A DNA stretch of 64,000 nucleotides from Pseudonocardia alaniniphila (GCF_022524485.1 NZ_JAKXMK010000001.1:62001-126000), one strand, 5' to 3'; positions 24,246-34,182 are shown, counted from the stretch's first letter. A program made the numbers and translations. Notes: a model not told the origin generated them from the sequence alone.

Positions 24246-25469
24246 TTAGGCCGCCTGGGTGGGTGTCCATTGGTCGGCGCCGAAGACTTCGTAGCGGATC
24301 TGTTCGGTGGGCAGGCCGCGTTGGCGCAGGTTGCTGCGGATGGTTTGCATGAAAGGAACGGGTCCGCAGAGGTAGGCCTCGGTGTCGGGGTGGATGGGGA
24401 TGTCGTCGGGTTGGACGTGGCCGGTGTGGAGTTCGATGCCGGCGGGTGCGGGCTCGGTGCTGGTGGGGTGGGCGTACCAGACGAGGTGGCGGAAAGACCG
24501 CAGGCGGGAGCCGCTGGTGATGATGTCGGCGCGCAGGGGGTGGCGGGTGGCGTCGTTCTCGGCGTGAACGGCGACGACGTCGCGCGTGGGTTGGGTACGC
24601 GCGATGTGGTCGAGGATCGCGGCGATGGGGGTGATGCCGACCCCGGCGCTGATCAGGACCAGCGGGTGGGTGCCCGGGCGCAGGGTCAGGTCGCCGTAGG
24701 GGGCGCTGAGTTGCAGGTGGTCGCCCTCGCGGACGTGGTCGTGCAGGAAGCACGAGACCAGGCCGGCGGGGGTGTCGGGAGTGGCGGGGCGGGCGCGGCG
24801 GACGGTGATACGCAGCGCTCCACCCGCTGGGGCTTGGGAGAGTGAGTACTGGCGCAGTTGGCGCCCGATCCCGGGCAGGTCCACGGCCAGGGTGACGTAC
24901 TGGCCGGGAGTGAAGGCGGGTGCGGGCTGGTCGTCGGTGGGTGTGAGGACGAACGAGACGGTGTCGTCGGCCTCGTCGCGGCGGTGCGCCACGGTGAACT
25001 CCCGCCAGGGCTGCTCCGAGGTGACCCCGGCTTCTGCGTAGAGGCGGGCTTCGCGCCCGATGAGGCGGACGGCGAACAGCCAGTAGAGCTCGTCCCAGGC
25101 GGCGGCGACGGCGGGGGTGACCGCGTCGCCGAGGACGGTGGCGACGGCGTGGAGAAGGTAGTGGCCGACGATGGTGTACTGCTCCGGCCGGATGCCCAGA
25201 GAGGCGTGACGCTGGGCGATGCGTTCGACCATGACGTCGATCGGGAGGCCTGCCCCGGCTCCGATCTGGGTGGCGGCGAATGCGGCGACGGCGCCGGCGA
25301 GGGCTTGGCGTTGGGCGCCGGTGGCTTGGGCGCTGCGGGAGAACACATCGAGCAGTTCGGGGTGTTCGGCGAGCATGGTGTCGTAGAAGACACCGGTGAT
25401 GGTCTCCAGGTGCTGGCGCACGACGGGCAGGGTGGCCCGCACGATTTCTTCGTTGGCCGGGGACAACAT
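24246..25469 (-). CDS. hmp: Flavohemoglobin, NO dioxygenase
   Basis: 407 residues. Globin domain 1-140 (MLSPANEEIVRATLPVVRQH; the proximal-heme segment has QRHASLGIRPEQYTIVG). FAD-binding reductase about 150-260 (RQYSLSQAP) and NAD domain about 265-400 (LISAGVGITPI, YLCGPVPFM). Converts NO plus O2 to nitrate using NAD(P)H. The ATG at 25469 is preferred to 25481 since GGAGGAAG lies just upstream and MLSPANEE is the family start. It lies 81 bp downstream of the HTH regulator in the same direction. Confidence 0.94.
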   Translation of the reverse strand: MLSPANEEIVRATLPVVRQHLETITGVFYDTMLAEHPELLDVFSRSAQATGAQRQALAGAVAAFAATQIGAGAGLPIDVMVERIAQRHASLGIRPEQYTIVGHYLLHAVATVLGDAVTPAVAAAWDELYWLFAVRLIGREARLYAEAGVTSEQPWREFTVAHRRDEADDTVSFVLTPTDDQPAPAFTPGQYVTLAVDLPGIGRQLRQYSLSQAPAGGALRITVRRARPATPDTPAGLVSCFLHDHVREGDHLQLSAPYGDLTLRPGTHPLVLISAGVGITPIAAILDHIARTQPTRDVVAVHAENDATRHPLRADIITSGSRLRSFRHLVWYAHPTSTEPAPAGIELHTGHVQPDDIPIHPDTEAYLCGPVPFMQTIRSNLRQRGLPTEQIRYEVFGADQWTPTQAA

Positions 25470-25550
25470 GACTTCCTCCATGAGAACGCAGGGGGGATCA
25501 CCGGTTCGCCTCGGGCGTCCGGCGGACCGTTCTGGAACGAGAAGAGCGGG

Positions 25551-26261
25551 TTAGTTGCGGGGGATCAGGTCGGCGATGCAGATCCCGGGTCGGGCGAAAG
25601 GTGTGAGGGTGGTCGTGAGGCCACCGTCGGCGGCGCCCTCGACAGTGGCGTCGAGTAGGCCGCGGTGCACGCCGCAGACCACGCCGGGGTGACGGCGGGC
25701 GACGTCGAGGAACGGGCAGGCGTGCAGTTCGATCCGGCTACCGGTGGCGGTGGGGACGGCGACGGGTTCGAAGCCCAGTTCGGTGAACAGCGCCACCGCC
25801 CGATCCGTCGCCACCGACAACGAGGACGACACCGCGGACGCCTCAGGGGCGGGAGAGTCGGGCACCTCGGGAGCAGCGGGGTCGGACACCGTTGTGGCCC
25901 ACGCGCGCCCGGCCTGCTCAGGCAGGTTGTCGTGCCCGCCCTCCTGCTCTAGTCGCCCGGCCAGGATCTCGGCCAGCAACTGGTAGCCACCGGTTTGCAC
26001 GCCCGGGGTCACGGACGCGTACAACGCCTGGGGGCGTCCCGGGCCCGAACGGGTCCCGGTGTGCTGGGCCACGAACCCGGCCTCGATGAGCACGTTGAGG
26101 TGGAACCGCACCGTGTTGACGTGCAGACCGGTGCGCTGGGCCAGCATCCGCGCGTCCACCGGTGTCGCGGACTCCCGCAGCGCCGCCAGCAACTGGCGTC
26201 GGCTCGCCACCGCGAGCGCGTCATGGGCGGTCGGCGGGGCTGAGGGCGTCTGCTCGGGCAC
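25551..26261 (-). CDS. HTH regulator with C-terminal Cys motif, probable NO/Fe-S sensor
   Basis: 236 residues. Winged helix at 20-95 (LAQRTGLHVNTVRFHLNVLI, then RSGPGRPQALYAS). The C-terminal half contains HACPFLDVARRHPGVVCGVH and ARPGICIADL: Cys at about 182, 196 and 228, resembling SufR-like regulators that bind an iron-sulfur cluster. Placed directly upstream of hmp in the same direction, it probably represses hmp until NO destroys the cluster (inference). The GTG at 26261 lies about 10 nt after a TATATT box, so the message may be leaderless. Confidence 0.82.
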   Translation of the reverse strand: MPEQTPSAPPTAHDALAVASRRQLLAALRESATPVDARMLAQRTGLHVNTVRFHLNVLIEAGFVAQHTGTRSGPGRPQALYASVTPGVQTGGYQLLAEILAGRLEQEGGHDNLPEQAGRAWATTVSDPAAPEVPDSPAPEASAVSSSLSVATDRAVALFTELGFEPVAVPTATGSRIELHACPFLDVARRHPGVVCGVHRGLLDATVEGAADGGLTTTLTPFARPGICIADLIPRN

Positions 26262-26272
26262 GATCTTGAATA

Positions 26273-26292
26273 TAGACGATGCTGATCGTTTA
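26273..26292. promoter_or_regulatory. 20-bp inverted repeat at the regulator/hmp promoter
   Basis: TAGACGAT-GCTG-ATCGTTTA: 7 of 8 arm positions pair. It sits just upstream of the likely -10 box of the HTH regulator and 12 bp from its start, in the region shared with the divergent thpR gene. Likely the regulator's own operator. Confidence 0.5.
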
Positions 26293-26344
26293 AAACCTGT
26301 GAGCGCGGCGACAGCTTTCGCCGAGCAGCTGCGAGGATGAGGCC

Positions 26345-26896
26345 GTGCGCTTGTTCGTCGCACTGACGCCGTCGGCCGCCGCGGTCACCGAGTTGTGGAC
26401 CGCGAGCGAGGCCCTGCGTGCTGAACAGCCAGGGCTGCGATGGGCTCTCCCGGACCAGTGGCACCTCACCCTGGCTTTCCTCGGAGAGGTCGCAGATGTG
26501 GCGACGGCGGACCTGGCGCAGCGGCTGGGGCGCGTTGCCGCTCGACACCCTCCGCTCGTGTTGTCACTGGGTGGCGCGGGGCGCTTCGGGAATCGGGTCC
26601 TCTGGATCAGGGTGCGGGGAGACACCGACCGGCTGCGCTGCCTGGCCGCATCCGTGCGCGCGTCGGCCCGGCGTGCTCGATTGTCCGTCGAGGACCGGCC
26701 GTATCGGCCGCACCTCACGCTTGCCCGGGCGCGGGACGGGGCTGACCTGCAGCCCGCCGTTGCGGCGCTGGGTGAGTTCGAGGGTCGGGCGTGGACCGTC
26801 GACGAGTTGCATCTGGTCTGCAGCCACCTGGGCGCCGGTCCGGGCGGCACAGCGCGGCACGAGACCTACGTATCCTGGCCTCTACGCGGGCGCTAG
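26345..26896 (+). CDS. thpR: RNA 2',3'-cyclic phosphodiesterase (2H family)
   Basis: 183 residues. Two HxT/S motifs of the 2H phosphoesterase superfamily are present: HLTLAFLG near residue 39 and HLTLARAR near 123. N-terminal RLFVALTP and C-terminal ELHLVCSHLG also fit. Hydrolyses 2',3'-cyclic phosphate ends of RNA, earlier called 2'-5' RNA ligase. GTG start at 26345. Divergent from the NO regulator; convergent with the permease gene. Confidence 0.9.
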   Translation: MRLFVALTPSAAAVTELWTASEALRAEQPGLRWALPDQWHLTLAFLGEVADVATADLAQRLGRVAARHPPLVLSLGGAGRFGNRVLWIRVRGDTDRLRCLAASVRASARRARLSVEDRPYRPHLTLARARDGADLQPAVAALGEFEGRAWTVDELHLVCSHLGAGPGGTARHETYVSWPLRGR

Positions 26897-26929
26897 TGGG
26901 ACGCCGGGCCGATCACGACCTGCGCATCG

Positions 26930-28432
26930 TCATGCGTCGTCCGGACGACCGGTCGCTGCCTCGGGCTCGCCGGCGCCACCGCGGGATGCGCCGCGTCCCG
27001 AAAGCGCGAGCTCGTCGCGCAGCGGGTCGTTGCTCGCGGAGTCGCCGCGGCGGGAGGCCGTGACGAAGTAGGCGATGACGAGCAGGGCGAAGAACGGAAT
27101 CCCGACCTTCCAGGCGATCTGCAGGCCGTCGATGAACGCGGTGGAGACGAGTACCGCGCCGAGGAACAGGAACGCGAGGCCGGTGGTGACGGGCGCTCCC
27201 CACATGCGGGCGGGAGAGTCGGGCAGTCCGTGCTGTCGGCGCAGCAGCCGGAACCGCGCGTGGGACGCCAGGATCATCATCCACACGACCAGCGCACCGA
27301 ACACCGAGATGCCGAAGAGGGCGAGGTAGGCGTCAGCTCCCTGGTTGACCGAGAGCGCGGCGGCGATCGCGAGGCCTGCCGTGGACAGCACGAGGGCGTT
27401 TCGAGGTGCTCCCGATCGGCTGACCTTTCCGAGCGCGGCGGGTGCGTAGCCGTGCCCGGCCAGGCTGTGGAGCATGCGTGTGGTCAGATAGAGGTTGGTG
27501 TTGGCGCTGGACAGGGCGGCGGTCAGGATCACGAAGTTCATCAGCGAGGCGCCGCCGGGCACCTGGGCTGCGTCGAGTACCCGGACGAACGGGCTGGCAT
27601 CGAGACTGCCGCCCTGCGCTGTCTGCGACCACGGCGCGATGGTCAGCACCACGGCGATGGCGAGGACGTAGAAGATGGCGAGCCGGACCACCATCTGACG
27701 TGCGGCTCGCGGGACGTCCCGGGTCGGGTTCTCCGCCTCGGCCGCGGTGACGGACACGACCTCCGTGCCGATGAAGCTGAAGACGACGAACACCATTGCG
27801 AGGAAGACCCCGCTGAGGCCCATGGGGAAGAACCCGCCGTCGGAGGTGAGGTTGTCCACCCCGGTCGCGGGCGCACCCGGCAGGCCGACGGTGATGAGCA
27901 GGATGCCGAGCAGGATGAACACGACGATCGCCGAGACCTTGATCATCGACAGCCAGTACTCGAACTCACCGAAGAAGCGCACAGTGGCGGCGTTGACGAC
28001 GATCAGCGCTACGGAGAACACGACGACGGCGAGCCACAGGGGCACTGTCGGCCACCAGTACTGCACGTAGATCCCGGCGGCGATCACCTCACCGCCCACG
28101 GCGATCACCTGGATCGTCCAGTACGTCCAGCGGGTGACGAAGCCGGCCCATCGGCCCATGTAGGAATGCGCGATGGTGCCGAAAGCCCCCGCCGTGGGGT
28201 GCACCGTGACCATCTCGGCCAACGCCCAGGCGATCACCAGCGCAACCAGCGCCACGACGACGAAGGCGATGATCGTCGCCGGTCCCGCCTGCGAGATCGC
28301 CAGTGCGGACCCGAGGAAGAGGCCCGTGCCGATCGCTCCTCCGAGCCCGATCATCGTCAGCTGCCGCCCGGTCAGCCGACGATGCAACTGGTGCTCGGTG
28401 GCGCCTGTCGTGACGCCGTCGGGCTCAGCCAT
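26930..28432 (-). CDS. Amino acid permease, APC superfamily (AAT type)
   Basis: 500 residues with twelve predicted membrane helices. TMIGLGGAIGTGLFLGSA in the first helix is the AAT-family signature, and SFIGTEVVSVTAAEAENPTR is the conserved helix-6 region. Imports an amino acid with protons; specificity not readable. The polar tail (RRGDSASNDPLRDELALSGR) is cytosolic. A 25-bp inverted repeat lies about 190 bp upstream. Confidence 0.9.
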   Translation of the reverse strand: MAEPDGVTTGATEHQLHRRLTGRQLTMIGLGGAIGTGLFLGSALAISQAGPATIIAFVVVALVALVIAWALAEMVTVHPTAGAFGTIAHSYMGRWAGFVTRWTYWTIQVIAVGGEVIAAGIYVQYWWPTVPLWLAVVVFSVALIVVNAATVRFFGEFEYWLSMIKVSAIVVFILLGILLITVGLPGAPATGVDNLTSDGGFFPMGLSGVFLAMVFVVFSFIGTEVVSVTAAEAENPTRDVPRAARQMVVRLAIFYVLAIAVVLTIAPWSQTAQGGSLDASPFVRVLDAAQVPGGASLMNFVILTAALSSANTNLYLTTRMLHSLAGHGYAPAALGKVSRSGAPRNALVLSTAGLAIAAALSVNQGADAYLALFGISVFGALVVWMMILASHARFRLLRRQHGLPDSPARMWGAPVTTGLAFLFLGAVLVSTAFIDGLQIAWKVGIPFFALLVIAYFVTASRRGDSASNDPLRDELALSGRGASRGGAGEPEAATGRPDDA

Positions 28433-28958
28433 TGCGTCCTGATTCCACGGCCCGGCCTTCGTGGACGTGAGACCGTGGTCGACCGGTGTGCGGCCGGTGC
28501 GTGCCGGCGTCGTCGTCCGGTGATCCGTGGTGCTCGGTCGCGGTCATCCGGCTTCTCCTCGCCACCGGGTACCCGGCCCCGGCCACCCCACGGACCTTAA
28601 GGACGGCTTCAATGAAGGTCAACAATCTTCAACGACGTTGACAGCGACGCAGGTGGGGCACGCTGTCGACGACGCTCGCGGGCCGCTCGGGCCCCGTCGG
28701 TGCATGAGCCGGACGTGTCGCTCCGCCGAGAAGAAGCGGCCTGTGGGATACGCACCGTCAGCGCGGTGCGCCGGCCCGAGCCGTTCGAGTGCGAGGCGGG
28801 TCGACCGAATCGAGGAATTCGGTCTCGGTCGGTGTCATCGGGACCGGGTGGTGGTTGATGTCGTCGCCAACGGGTGAATACGTCGAAGATCTGTCGATTC
28901 TCAGCGTCCTTTCAGTTCTCAGCTTCCATTCAGGACGTTTTCAATACGGTCCCCGGCC
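28433..28958. other. 526-bp divergent intergenic region
   Basis: Lies between the permease (minus) and an SDR gene (plus). Contains an inverted repeat at 28618-28642 and, near the SDR start, two copies of TTCTCAGC within a CT-rich stretch (about 28896-28930). No frame inside is supported as a gene. Confidence 0.6.
28618..28642. promoter_or_regulatory. Inverted repeat GTCAAC-N13-GTTGAC
   Basis: Six-bp perfect arms with TTCAA/TTGAA-like sequence around them, about 186 bp upstream of the permease start. A plausible operator for an unseen regulator of the permease. Confidence 0.35.
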
Positions 28959-29804
28959 ATGTCCACTGCACTCATAACAGGTGGCAATACAGGGCTCGGC
29001 GCGGCGTTCGCTCAGCGGCTGGCGGCCCAAGACCACAACCTCGTCCTGGTCGCGCGGAACCGAGAGCGGCTGGAGGGCGTGGCGGGCCGAATCCGCGCTG
29101 AACACCGGGTCGAGGTCGAGGTGCTGTCCATGGACCTGGCGGTGCCGGCCGAGCGTGCGATCGTGGAGAGGAGGTTGAACGGCGAAGTGGGTGGCCCGGT
29201 GGATGTTCTGGTCAACAACGCCGGTGTGAGCACCCACGAATTGTTCGACCGCGCCACTCCCGCTGGGCTCCAATCCGAGATCGACGTCAACATCACCGCG
29301 GTACTGCAGCTCACCCGCGCCGCGCTACCCGGCATGCTCAGCCGTGGCCAGGGCATTGTCATCAACGTCGGCAGTTTCGCGGGCTATCTGGGTAACCCTG
29401 GTTCGGCCTACAGCGCCAGCAAGGCATGGGTCATGAGCTTCACGGACTCCATTGCCGCGTCGCTGGTCGGTACCGGCGTCCAGGCGATTGCGATCTGCGC
29501 CGGTCAGATGCGCACCGGCCGGCACATCCAGGCGGGACGGCCGGTCGGATCCGCGAAGTCGCCGCTCTGGCTGGAGCCGGCCGACGTCGTCGACCGCTGC
29601 CTGAGCGACCTGCGTAAGCAGCGCTCGCTCAGCGTCCCGGGCGCGACGTATCGCACCGCTGTGAACCTGCTCGAGCTACCGCGCCGGTCGCTGCGCACGG
29701 CGGCCCGGCTGGCCGGCCACAGTCGTGAGCAGCAGGCGATCCGAGTGCGCGCGCCGAAGGAGCCCGAGTCGCCGCCTGTGATCTCGCCGCCGGTGCACCA
29801 GTGA
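28959..29804 (+). CDS. Short-chain dehydrogenase/reductase
   Basis: 281 residues. Cofactor motif TGGNTGLG at 7-14, NNAG in VDVLVNNAGV, catalytic Ser in INVGSFAGYLG and YSASK with Tyr and Lys. Active-site residues are intact. The N-terminus MSTALITGGNTGLGAAFAQ begins at the first ATG. The Pro/Arg-rich C-terminal 40 residues exceed the core fold. Substrate unknown. Confidence 0.88.
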   Translation: MSTALITGGNTGLGAAFAQRLAAQDHNLVLVARNRERLEGVAGRIRAEHRVEVEVLSMDLAVPAERAIVERRLNGEVGGPVDVLVNNAGVSTHELFDRATPAGLQSEIDVNITAVLQLTRAALPGMLSRGQGIVINVGSFAGYLGNPGSAYSASKAWVMSFTDSIAASLVGTGVQAIAICAGQMRTGRHIQAGRPVGSAKSPLWLEPADVVDRCLSDLRKQRSLSVPGATYRTAVNLLELPRRSLRTAARLAGHSREQQAIRVRAPKEPESPPVISPPVHQ

Positions 29805-29829
29805 CCCGTGCACCTGTTCGGCGTGGCGG

Positions 29830-30753
29830 TCATGCCGCTGAACGGGCGGTTTCCGGGCCCGCGAGGGACGCGCGTGCTGCGGTCGCGTGCGGCGCGATCA
29901 CGCTCCGCGGGGACAGCAGGACGACGCCGACGGCCGTGGCGAGGACTCCCGCGAGGCCGATCACGAGATGGAGCGGCGTGGTGGAGATCGGCTCGCCGAG
30001 CGCCAGAACGGCCACCATGCCTGCGGCCAGCGGATCGACGAGCGTCAGCGTGGCGAGCGGAGCGCCGAGACCGCCGTCGCGGTACGCGTGCTGGGTGAGG
30101 ACGACTCCGGCGGCGGCCGCCAACAGGCCCGCGCCGATGACGGTCGGCGCGGTATGGCCGAGCCACACGGCCTTCGCCGTGCCCGAGGTGAATCCGAAGC
30201 ACAGCGCGGCGGCCACCGCATAGAGGACCGGCGCCGCACGAGGCAACCTGTGCCTGATCGCGATGGCACCCGTGGCCAGTACGACGGCCAGCACTGCCAC
30301 GACCGCCGCGACGACCCAGTACCCCAGCACCGGCGAGACCGATGCTGAGTGGCGGGGGATGGCCGACAGCGCCGCAGGTAGACCGAACACGATGCATGCG
30401 GCGCCGAGCAACGTCGGGCGGTCGGGGGTCGTTCTGGTCATCCGGGCGTGGATCACCAGGGCGAACACCAGCGCCGTGACCCCGAGCGGCTGCACCAGGA
30501 GTAGAGCGCCCGAACCCAGCGCGGCGAGGTGCAGAAGGGCCCCGAGGCAGCTCGCCGCGATCGCAGTCCACCACCCGCGCCGCCGCACCAGCCGGGCCAC
30601 CAGATGGAGACCTCCCGACTGATGGTCGGCGACCTCCCGGTGCTGGAGCACCGCGGATGCGGAATAGCAGACGGCGGAGGCCAAGGCGAGGGCGACCGCG
30701 AGGAGGATCTGCACGAAGACGACGTTACTGACCCGCCGCTTCCGTGCGGTCAT
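29830..30753 (-). CDS. DMT-superfamily (EamA-like) membrane transporter
   Basis: 307 residues, about nine to ten membrane helices in two repeats. GSGALLLVQPLGVTALVFALV ends the first, and the second includes VDPLAAGMVAVLALGE, a motif of drug/metabolite transporters near helix 9. Likely exports or imports a small metabolite. Convergent with the SDR gene; downstream of the large SARP-like regulator in the same direction with a 177-bp gap that shows nothing distinctive. Confidence 0.85.
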   Translation of the reverse strand: MTARKRRVSNVVFVQILLAVALALASAVCYSASAVLQHREVADHQSGGLHLVARLVRRRGWWTAIAASCLGALLHLAALGSGALLLVQPLGVTALVFALVIHARMTRTTPDRPTLLGAACIVFGLPAALSAIPRHSASVSPVLGYWVVAAVVAVLAVVLATGAIAIRHRLPRAAPVLYAVAAALCFGFTSGTAKAVWLGHTAPTVIGAGLLAAAAGVVLTQHAYRDGGLGAPLATLTLVDPLAAGMVAVLALGEPISTTPLHLVIGLAGVLATAVGVVLLSPRSVIAPHATAARASLAGPETARSAA

Positions 30754-30930
30754 TCCGAAGGCAAGATATCGACAAAATCAGCCGTCCACGTGGGCGTGTC
30801 GAGGGCGGTTCGTCGAGTCTGCGACCGTATTCGCGCAATGTCGCGATCCTCGCAACCACAGCGGCGACATTGCGGCGGTGCACCTTCCGCGTCTCCGTCC
30901 GGACTAATGGTTCCCGCCGCGCGCCGCGCC

Positions 30931-33900
30931 TCACGCCCTCCCAGCGGGCAGTGGTGACACGGCGACCAGGGCCCGCACGTCGTCACGTCTGAGCCGGGCT
31001 CCGCGGGCGTGTTCGGCAGCGAAACGTTGCTCACCCAGCGCCGCCCGCACGAGTGTGGTGATCCGATCGATGTCGGCGCGTTCGGTGGGCGATGCGGACT
31101 GGCCGTTCGCGCCACGCATCGCGTCGGCCGTGCCCAGGAGCCGAGCGGCCCGGTCGTGGTGCCCGGCGACGGCCATCGCGCCCGCCAGCCCGTCCACCGC
31201 GATCGTGAAGTCGCGGCCCGTCGTGAATCGCGCCGCCAGGTCGAGGACCTCGAGGTGCGATGCGACGGCGCCTGCCGCGTCGCCACGCTGCTCGGCGACG
31301 AAACCGAGTTCGGCCATGACCATGGGCAGGTGCGGGGGTGGGGTCTGCTCGGCGTCCTCTCGCGGGGTCAGGCTCAGCAGGCCCAGCAGGTGGGTCTCCG
31401 CGAGATCGAGGCGGCCGTCCCGGCGAGCGGCGAAGGCGAGCCCGAGCATGGCGAAGATCCGCCCGGGCCGGTGCCCCTGTGCGACGGCCAGCCGCAGCGC
31501 CTGCTCGCAATGCACCACTGCCGTCGCGTGGTCTCCCCGTTGCAGCGCGATCCAGCCGAGCCAGCCCAACCGGCCGGCGACCTCCGCCTGCAGACCCAGT
31601 TCCTCGGCCAGTCGCAGTCCCTCGCGGTGCTCCCGCTCCGCCCGATCATGGTCGCCGGTCATCTCGGCCAGCGCACCGAGCCAGCTGGTGGCCTCCAGCC
31701 TCCCCCAGCGGTCGCCGACCTCCCCGAACAGCTCGGCGCTCCGCCCGGCCTCGCGTTCGAGGGCCACCACGTCGGCGCGGATGTGTGCGAGCTTCGCCCG
31801 GCAGGCGAGCGCCGCCGCCGTTCCCCACCGGTCGCCGAGCTCCTCGAAGACGGGCAGCGCCCGCTCCACCAGCTCCTCGGCCACGGCCAGGTCGCCGAGG
31901 TCGATGCCGGCGTAGGCCAGGAACCACTCGACACGGGCCCGGCCTGCCGGATCCCCGGCGTCTTCGTACAGCTCCAGCGCGGCGCGGCGGCGCTCGTCCC
32001 GGTCGGCGAGGTCGCCGTGGAGAAATCCGATACCGGTGTGCCAGGCCATGGCCCTGGCTCGCAGTGCTGTGGCCGTGGAGTCCGCGCCGGCTACGCCCAG
32101 CGCCGCGGCCAGCCACCGCCGGGCCTCCGGGACCCTTCCACGGAGGAACCAGTACCAGGTCAACGCGTTGACGAGCCGCAGAGCGCCCTCGGCGTCGCCG
32201 TCCCGGACAGCTGTGGTGAGAGCGGACCGCAGGTTGGCCGTCTCGGCATCCAGGCGCCGGAGCCACCGCCGCTGGTCGGAGCCGTACAGCTCGGGCTCCG
32301 CCCGCTCGACGAGATCGGTGTAGAAGTGCTGATGGCGCAGCCGGACGTGCTGGGTCTCCTCCGCATCCCGCAGTCGGTCGAGGCAGTAGGCAGCCACCGA
32401 CTCCAGCAGCCTGTACCGCGGCCCGTCCGGGCCGGAGGCGACGACCACCAGCGACCGGTCGACGAGGCGGACGAGCTGGTCGAGCACGCTCAGCTCGACG
32501 TCTGCGCAGACATACTCGGCGGCCTCCAGCGTGCAGCCGTCGGCATGCACCGCCAGGCGGCGCAGCACGGTCTGCTCGGGAGCGGTCAGGAGGTCCCAGC
32601 TCCAGTCGATCATCGCCAGCAGGGTCTGCTGGCGCGGCGGCGCGCCGCGGTGACCCGTGGCCAGCAGCCGGAACCGGTCGTCGAGGCGGTCCACGAGCCC
32701 CTGGACGCCGAGCGCCCGCACGCGCGTCGCCGCCAGTTCGAGGGCGAGGGGGATGCCGTCGAGTCTGCGGCAGAGCACCCCGACGGCGGGAGCGGTCTCC
32801 GCATCGAGCGTGAACCCCCTGGTCGCGGCGGATGCACGGGCGACGAACAGCTGTACGGCGCCGGTCCGCCCGAGTTCCGGGAGCTTCGCAGCGCGGTCGG
32901 GCACGTCGAGCGGGGGAACGTTCCACACGACTTCACCGGCGAGCGCGAGCGGCTCCTGGCTCGTCGTCAGCAGCCGTAGCCCTGGAACGGTGCGCAGCAG
33001 CTGCTCGGCCAGCGTGGCGACCGGTTCGACGAGGTGCTCGCAGTTGTCCAGCACCATCAGCAGCCTGCGGGGACGCAATGCCTCCGTGAGCCGCTCGACG
33101 GCGGACACCGGCGCGCCCGACTCGATCCCGGCCCGGACATCCAGCGCGGTCATGATCGTCTCGGCGACCAGCGGCACCGCGTCCTGGTCCGCGACCGGGT
33201 CGAGCGCGGCCAGTTCGACGAGCCACGCTCCGTCCGGGAACGCGTCGTTCAGCCGTCGTGCCGCCTGGATCGCGAGCCGGGTCTTGCCCACTCCGCCCGG
33301 GCCGGTGAGCGTCACCAGCCGGTCGGACTCGATCCGGCCGCACACGTCGGCGACGGCGGCCTCGCGCCCGATCAGGTCGGTGAGAGGTTCGGGCAGCCTC
33401 GTTCCCGGGTGAGGGGATGGCGGCGCCTGGGTGGCGGGCGCGGCGAGCGCCGGATCCTGGCTCAGGATCGCGCGTTGCAGGGCGGTCAGCTCGGCGCCGG
33501 GGTCGAGCCCCAGCTCGTCGGCGAGCAACACCCGCAGCTCGTCGTAGCTCGCGAGGGCTTCGCCCGGCCGTCCCGCGCGGTAGAGGGCGCGCATGTGTGC
33601 CGAGCGCAGCCGCTCCCGCATGGGATGCTCGGCCAGCAGCGCGCTGAGCTCAGCCACCATCGCGGCGTGCTCGCCCAGATCGAGCCGGGCCTCCGCCCAC
33701 TCCTCCTGTGTCGTGAGTCGCTGCTCGGCCAGGCCCGCGACCGTCGCCGCGACGAACGGCTCGTCCGCGAAGTCGGCGAACGCGGGCCCGCGCCAGATCG
33801 CCAGCGCGTCCGCCAGCACAGTTGCCCTCGTCCGCTGGTCGGACGTGCCTGCGGCTTCCGCGAGCAACGACCGGAACGTGCCGGTGTCGGTCGTGCCCCG

Positions 33901-34182
33901 GATCAGGTATCCGGCAGGAGTGTGGACGACCAGGTCCCGGCAGCCGGGCTCGGCGTCCTCCAGTGCCCTTCTGAGCTGGGAGACCTTCACCGACAGGGCA
34001 GCAGCGGGGTTGGAGGGCGGTCGATCGCCCCACAGATCGTCGATCAACCGGTCGGCGGGCACCGGCCGCCCCTCGTGGACGAGCAGGTCGGCCAGCAGGG
34101 CGCGGACCTTCAGCCCCGGAACCGCGACGGGCAGGCCATCGGCCGTCCACGCCGCCACGGGCCCGAGTACCCCGAATCGCAC
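30931..34182 (-). CDS. AfsR/SARP-type regulator with BTAD, NB-ARC and TPR domains
   Basis: About 1083 residues. Residues 1-95 are an OmpR-like winged helix (VRFGVLGPVAAWTADG; LSVKVSQLRRALED); 100-250 the bacterial transcriptional activation domain. An NB-ARC ATPase follows with Walker A LTGPGGVGKTRLA near 293 and Walker B LLMVLDNCEH. The rest is TPR-like helical repeats (EREHREGLRLAEELGLQ and others). Such proteins integrate signals for secondary metabolism or stress. GTG at 34182 is chosen at the start of the domain. Divergent from the RibD-like gene at 34290, a likely target. Confidence 0.9.
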   Translation of the reverse strand: MRFGVLGPVAAWTADGLPVAVPGLKVRALLADLLVHEGRPVPADRLIDDLWGDRPPSNPAAALSVKVSQLRRALEDAEPGCRDLVVHTPAGYLIRGTTDTGTFRSLLAEAAGTSDQRTRATVLADALAIWRGPAFADFADEPFVAATVAGLAEQRLTTQEEWAEARLDLGEHAAMVAELSALLAEHPMRERLRSAHMRALYRAGRPGEALASYDELRVLLADELGLDPGAELTALQRAILSQDPALAAPATQAPPSPHPGTRLPEPLTDLIGREAAVADVCGRIESDRLVTLTGPGGVGKTRLAIQAARRLNDAFPDGAWLVELAALDPVADQDAVPLVAETIMTALDVRAGIESGAPVSAVERLTEALRPRRLLMVLDNCEHLVEPVATLAEQLLRTVPGLRLLTTSQEPLALAGEVVWNVPPLDVPDRAAKLPELGRTGAVQLFVARASAATRGFTLDAETAPAVGVLCRRLDGIPLALELAATRVRALGVQGLVDRLDDRFRLLATGHRGAPPRQQTLLAMIDWSWDLLTAPEQTVLRRLAVHADGCTLEAAEYVCADVELSVLDQLVRLVDRSLVVVASGPDGPRYRLLESVAAYCLDRLRDAEETQHVRLRHQHFYTDLVERAEPELYGSDQRRWLRRLDAETANLRSALTTAVRDGDAEGALRLVNALTWYWFLRGRVPEARRWLAAALGVAGADSTATALRARAMAWHTGIGFLHGDLADRDERRRAALELYEDAGDPAGRARVEWFLAYAGIDLGDLAVAEELVERALPVFEELGDRWGTAAALACRAKLAHIRADVVALEREAGRSAELFGEVGDRWGRLEATSWLGALAEMTGDHDRAEREHREGLRLAEELGLQAEVAGRLGWLGWIALQRGDHATAVVHCEQALRLAVAQGHRPGRIFAMLGLAFAARRDGRLDLAETHLLGLLSLTPREDAEQTPPPHLPMVMAELGFVAEQRGDAAGAVASHLEVLDLAARFTTGRDFTIAVDGLAGAMAVAGHHDRAARLLGTADAMRGANGQSASPTERADIDRITTLVRAALGEQRFAAEHARGARLRRDDVRALVAVSPLPAGRA

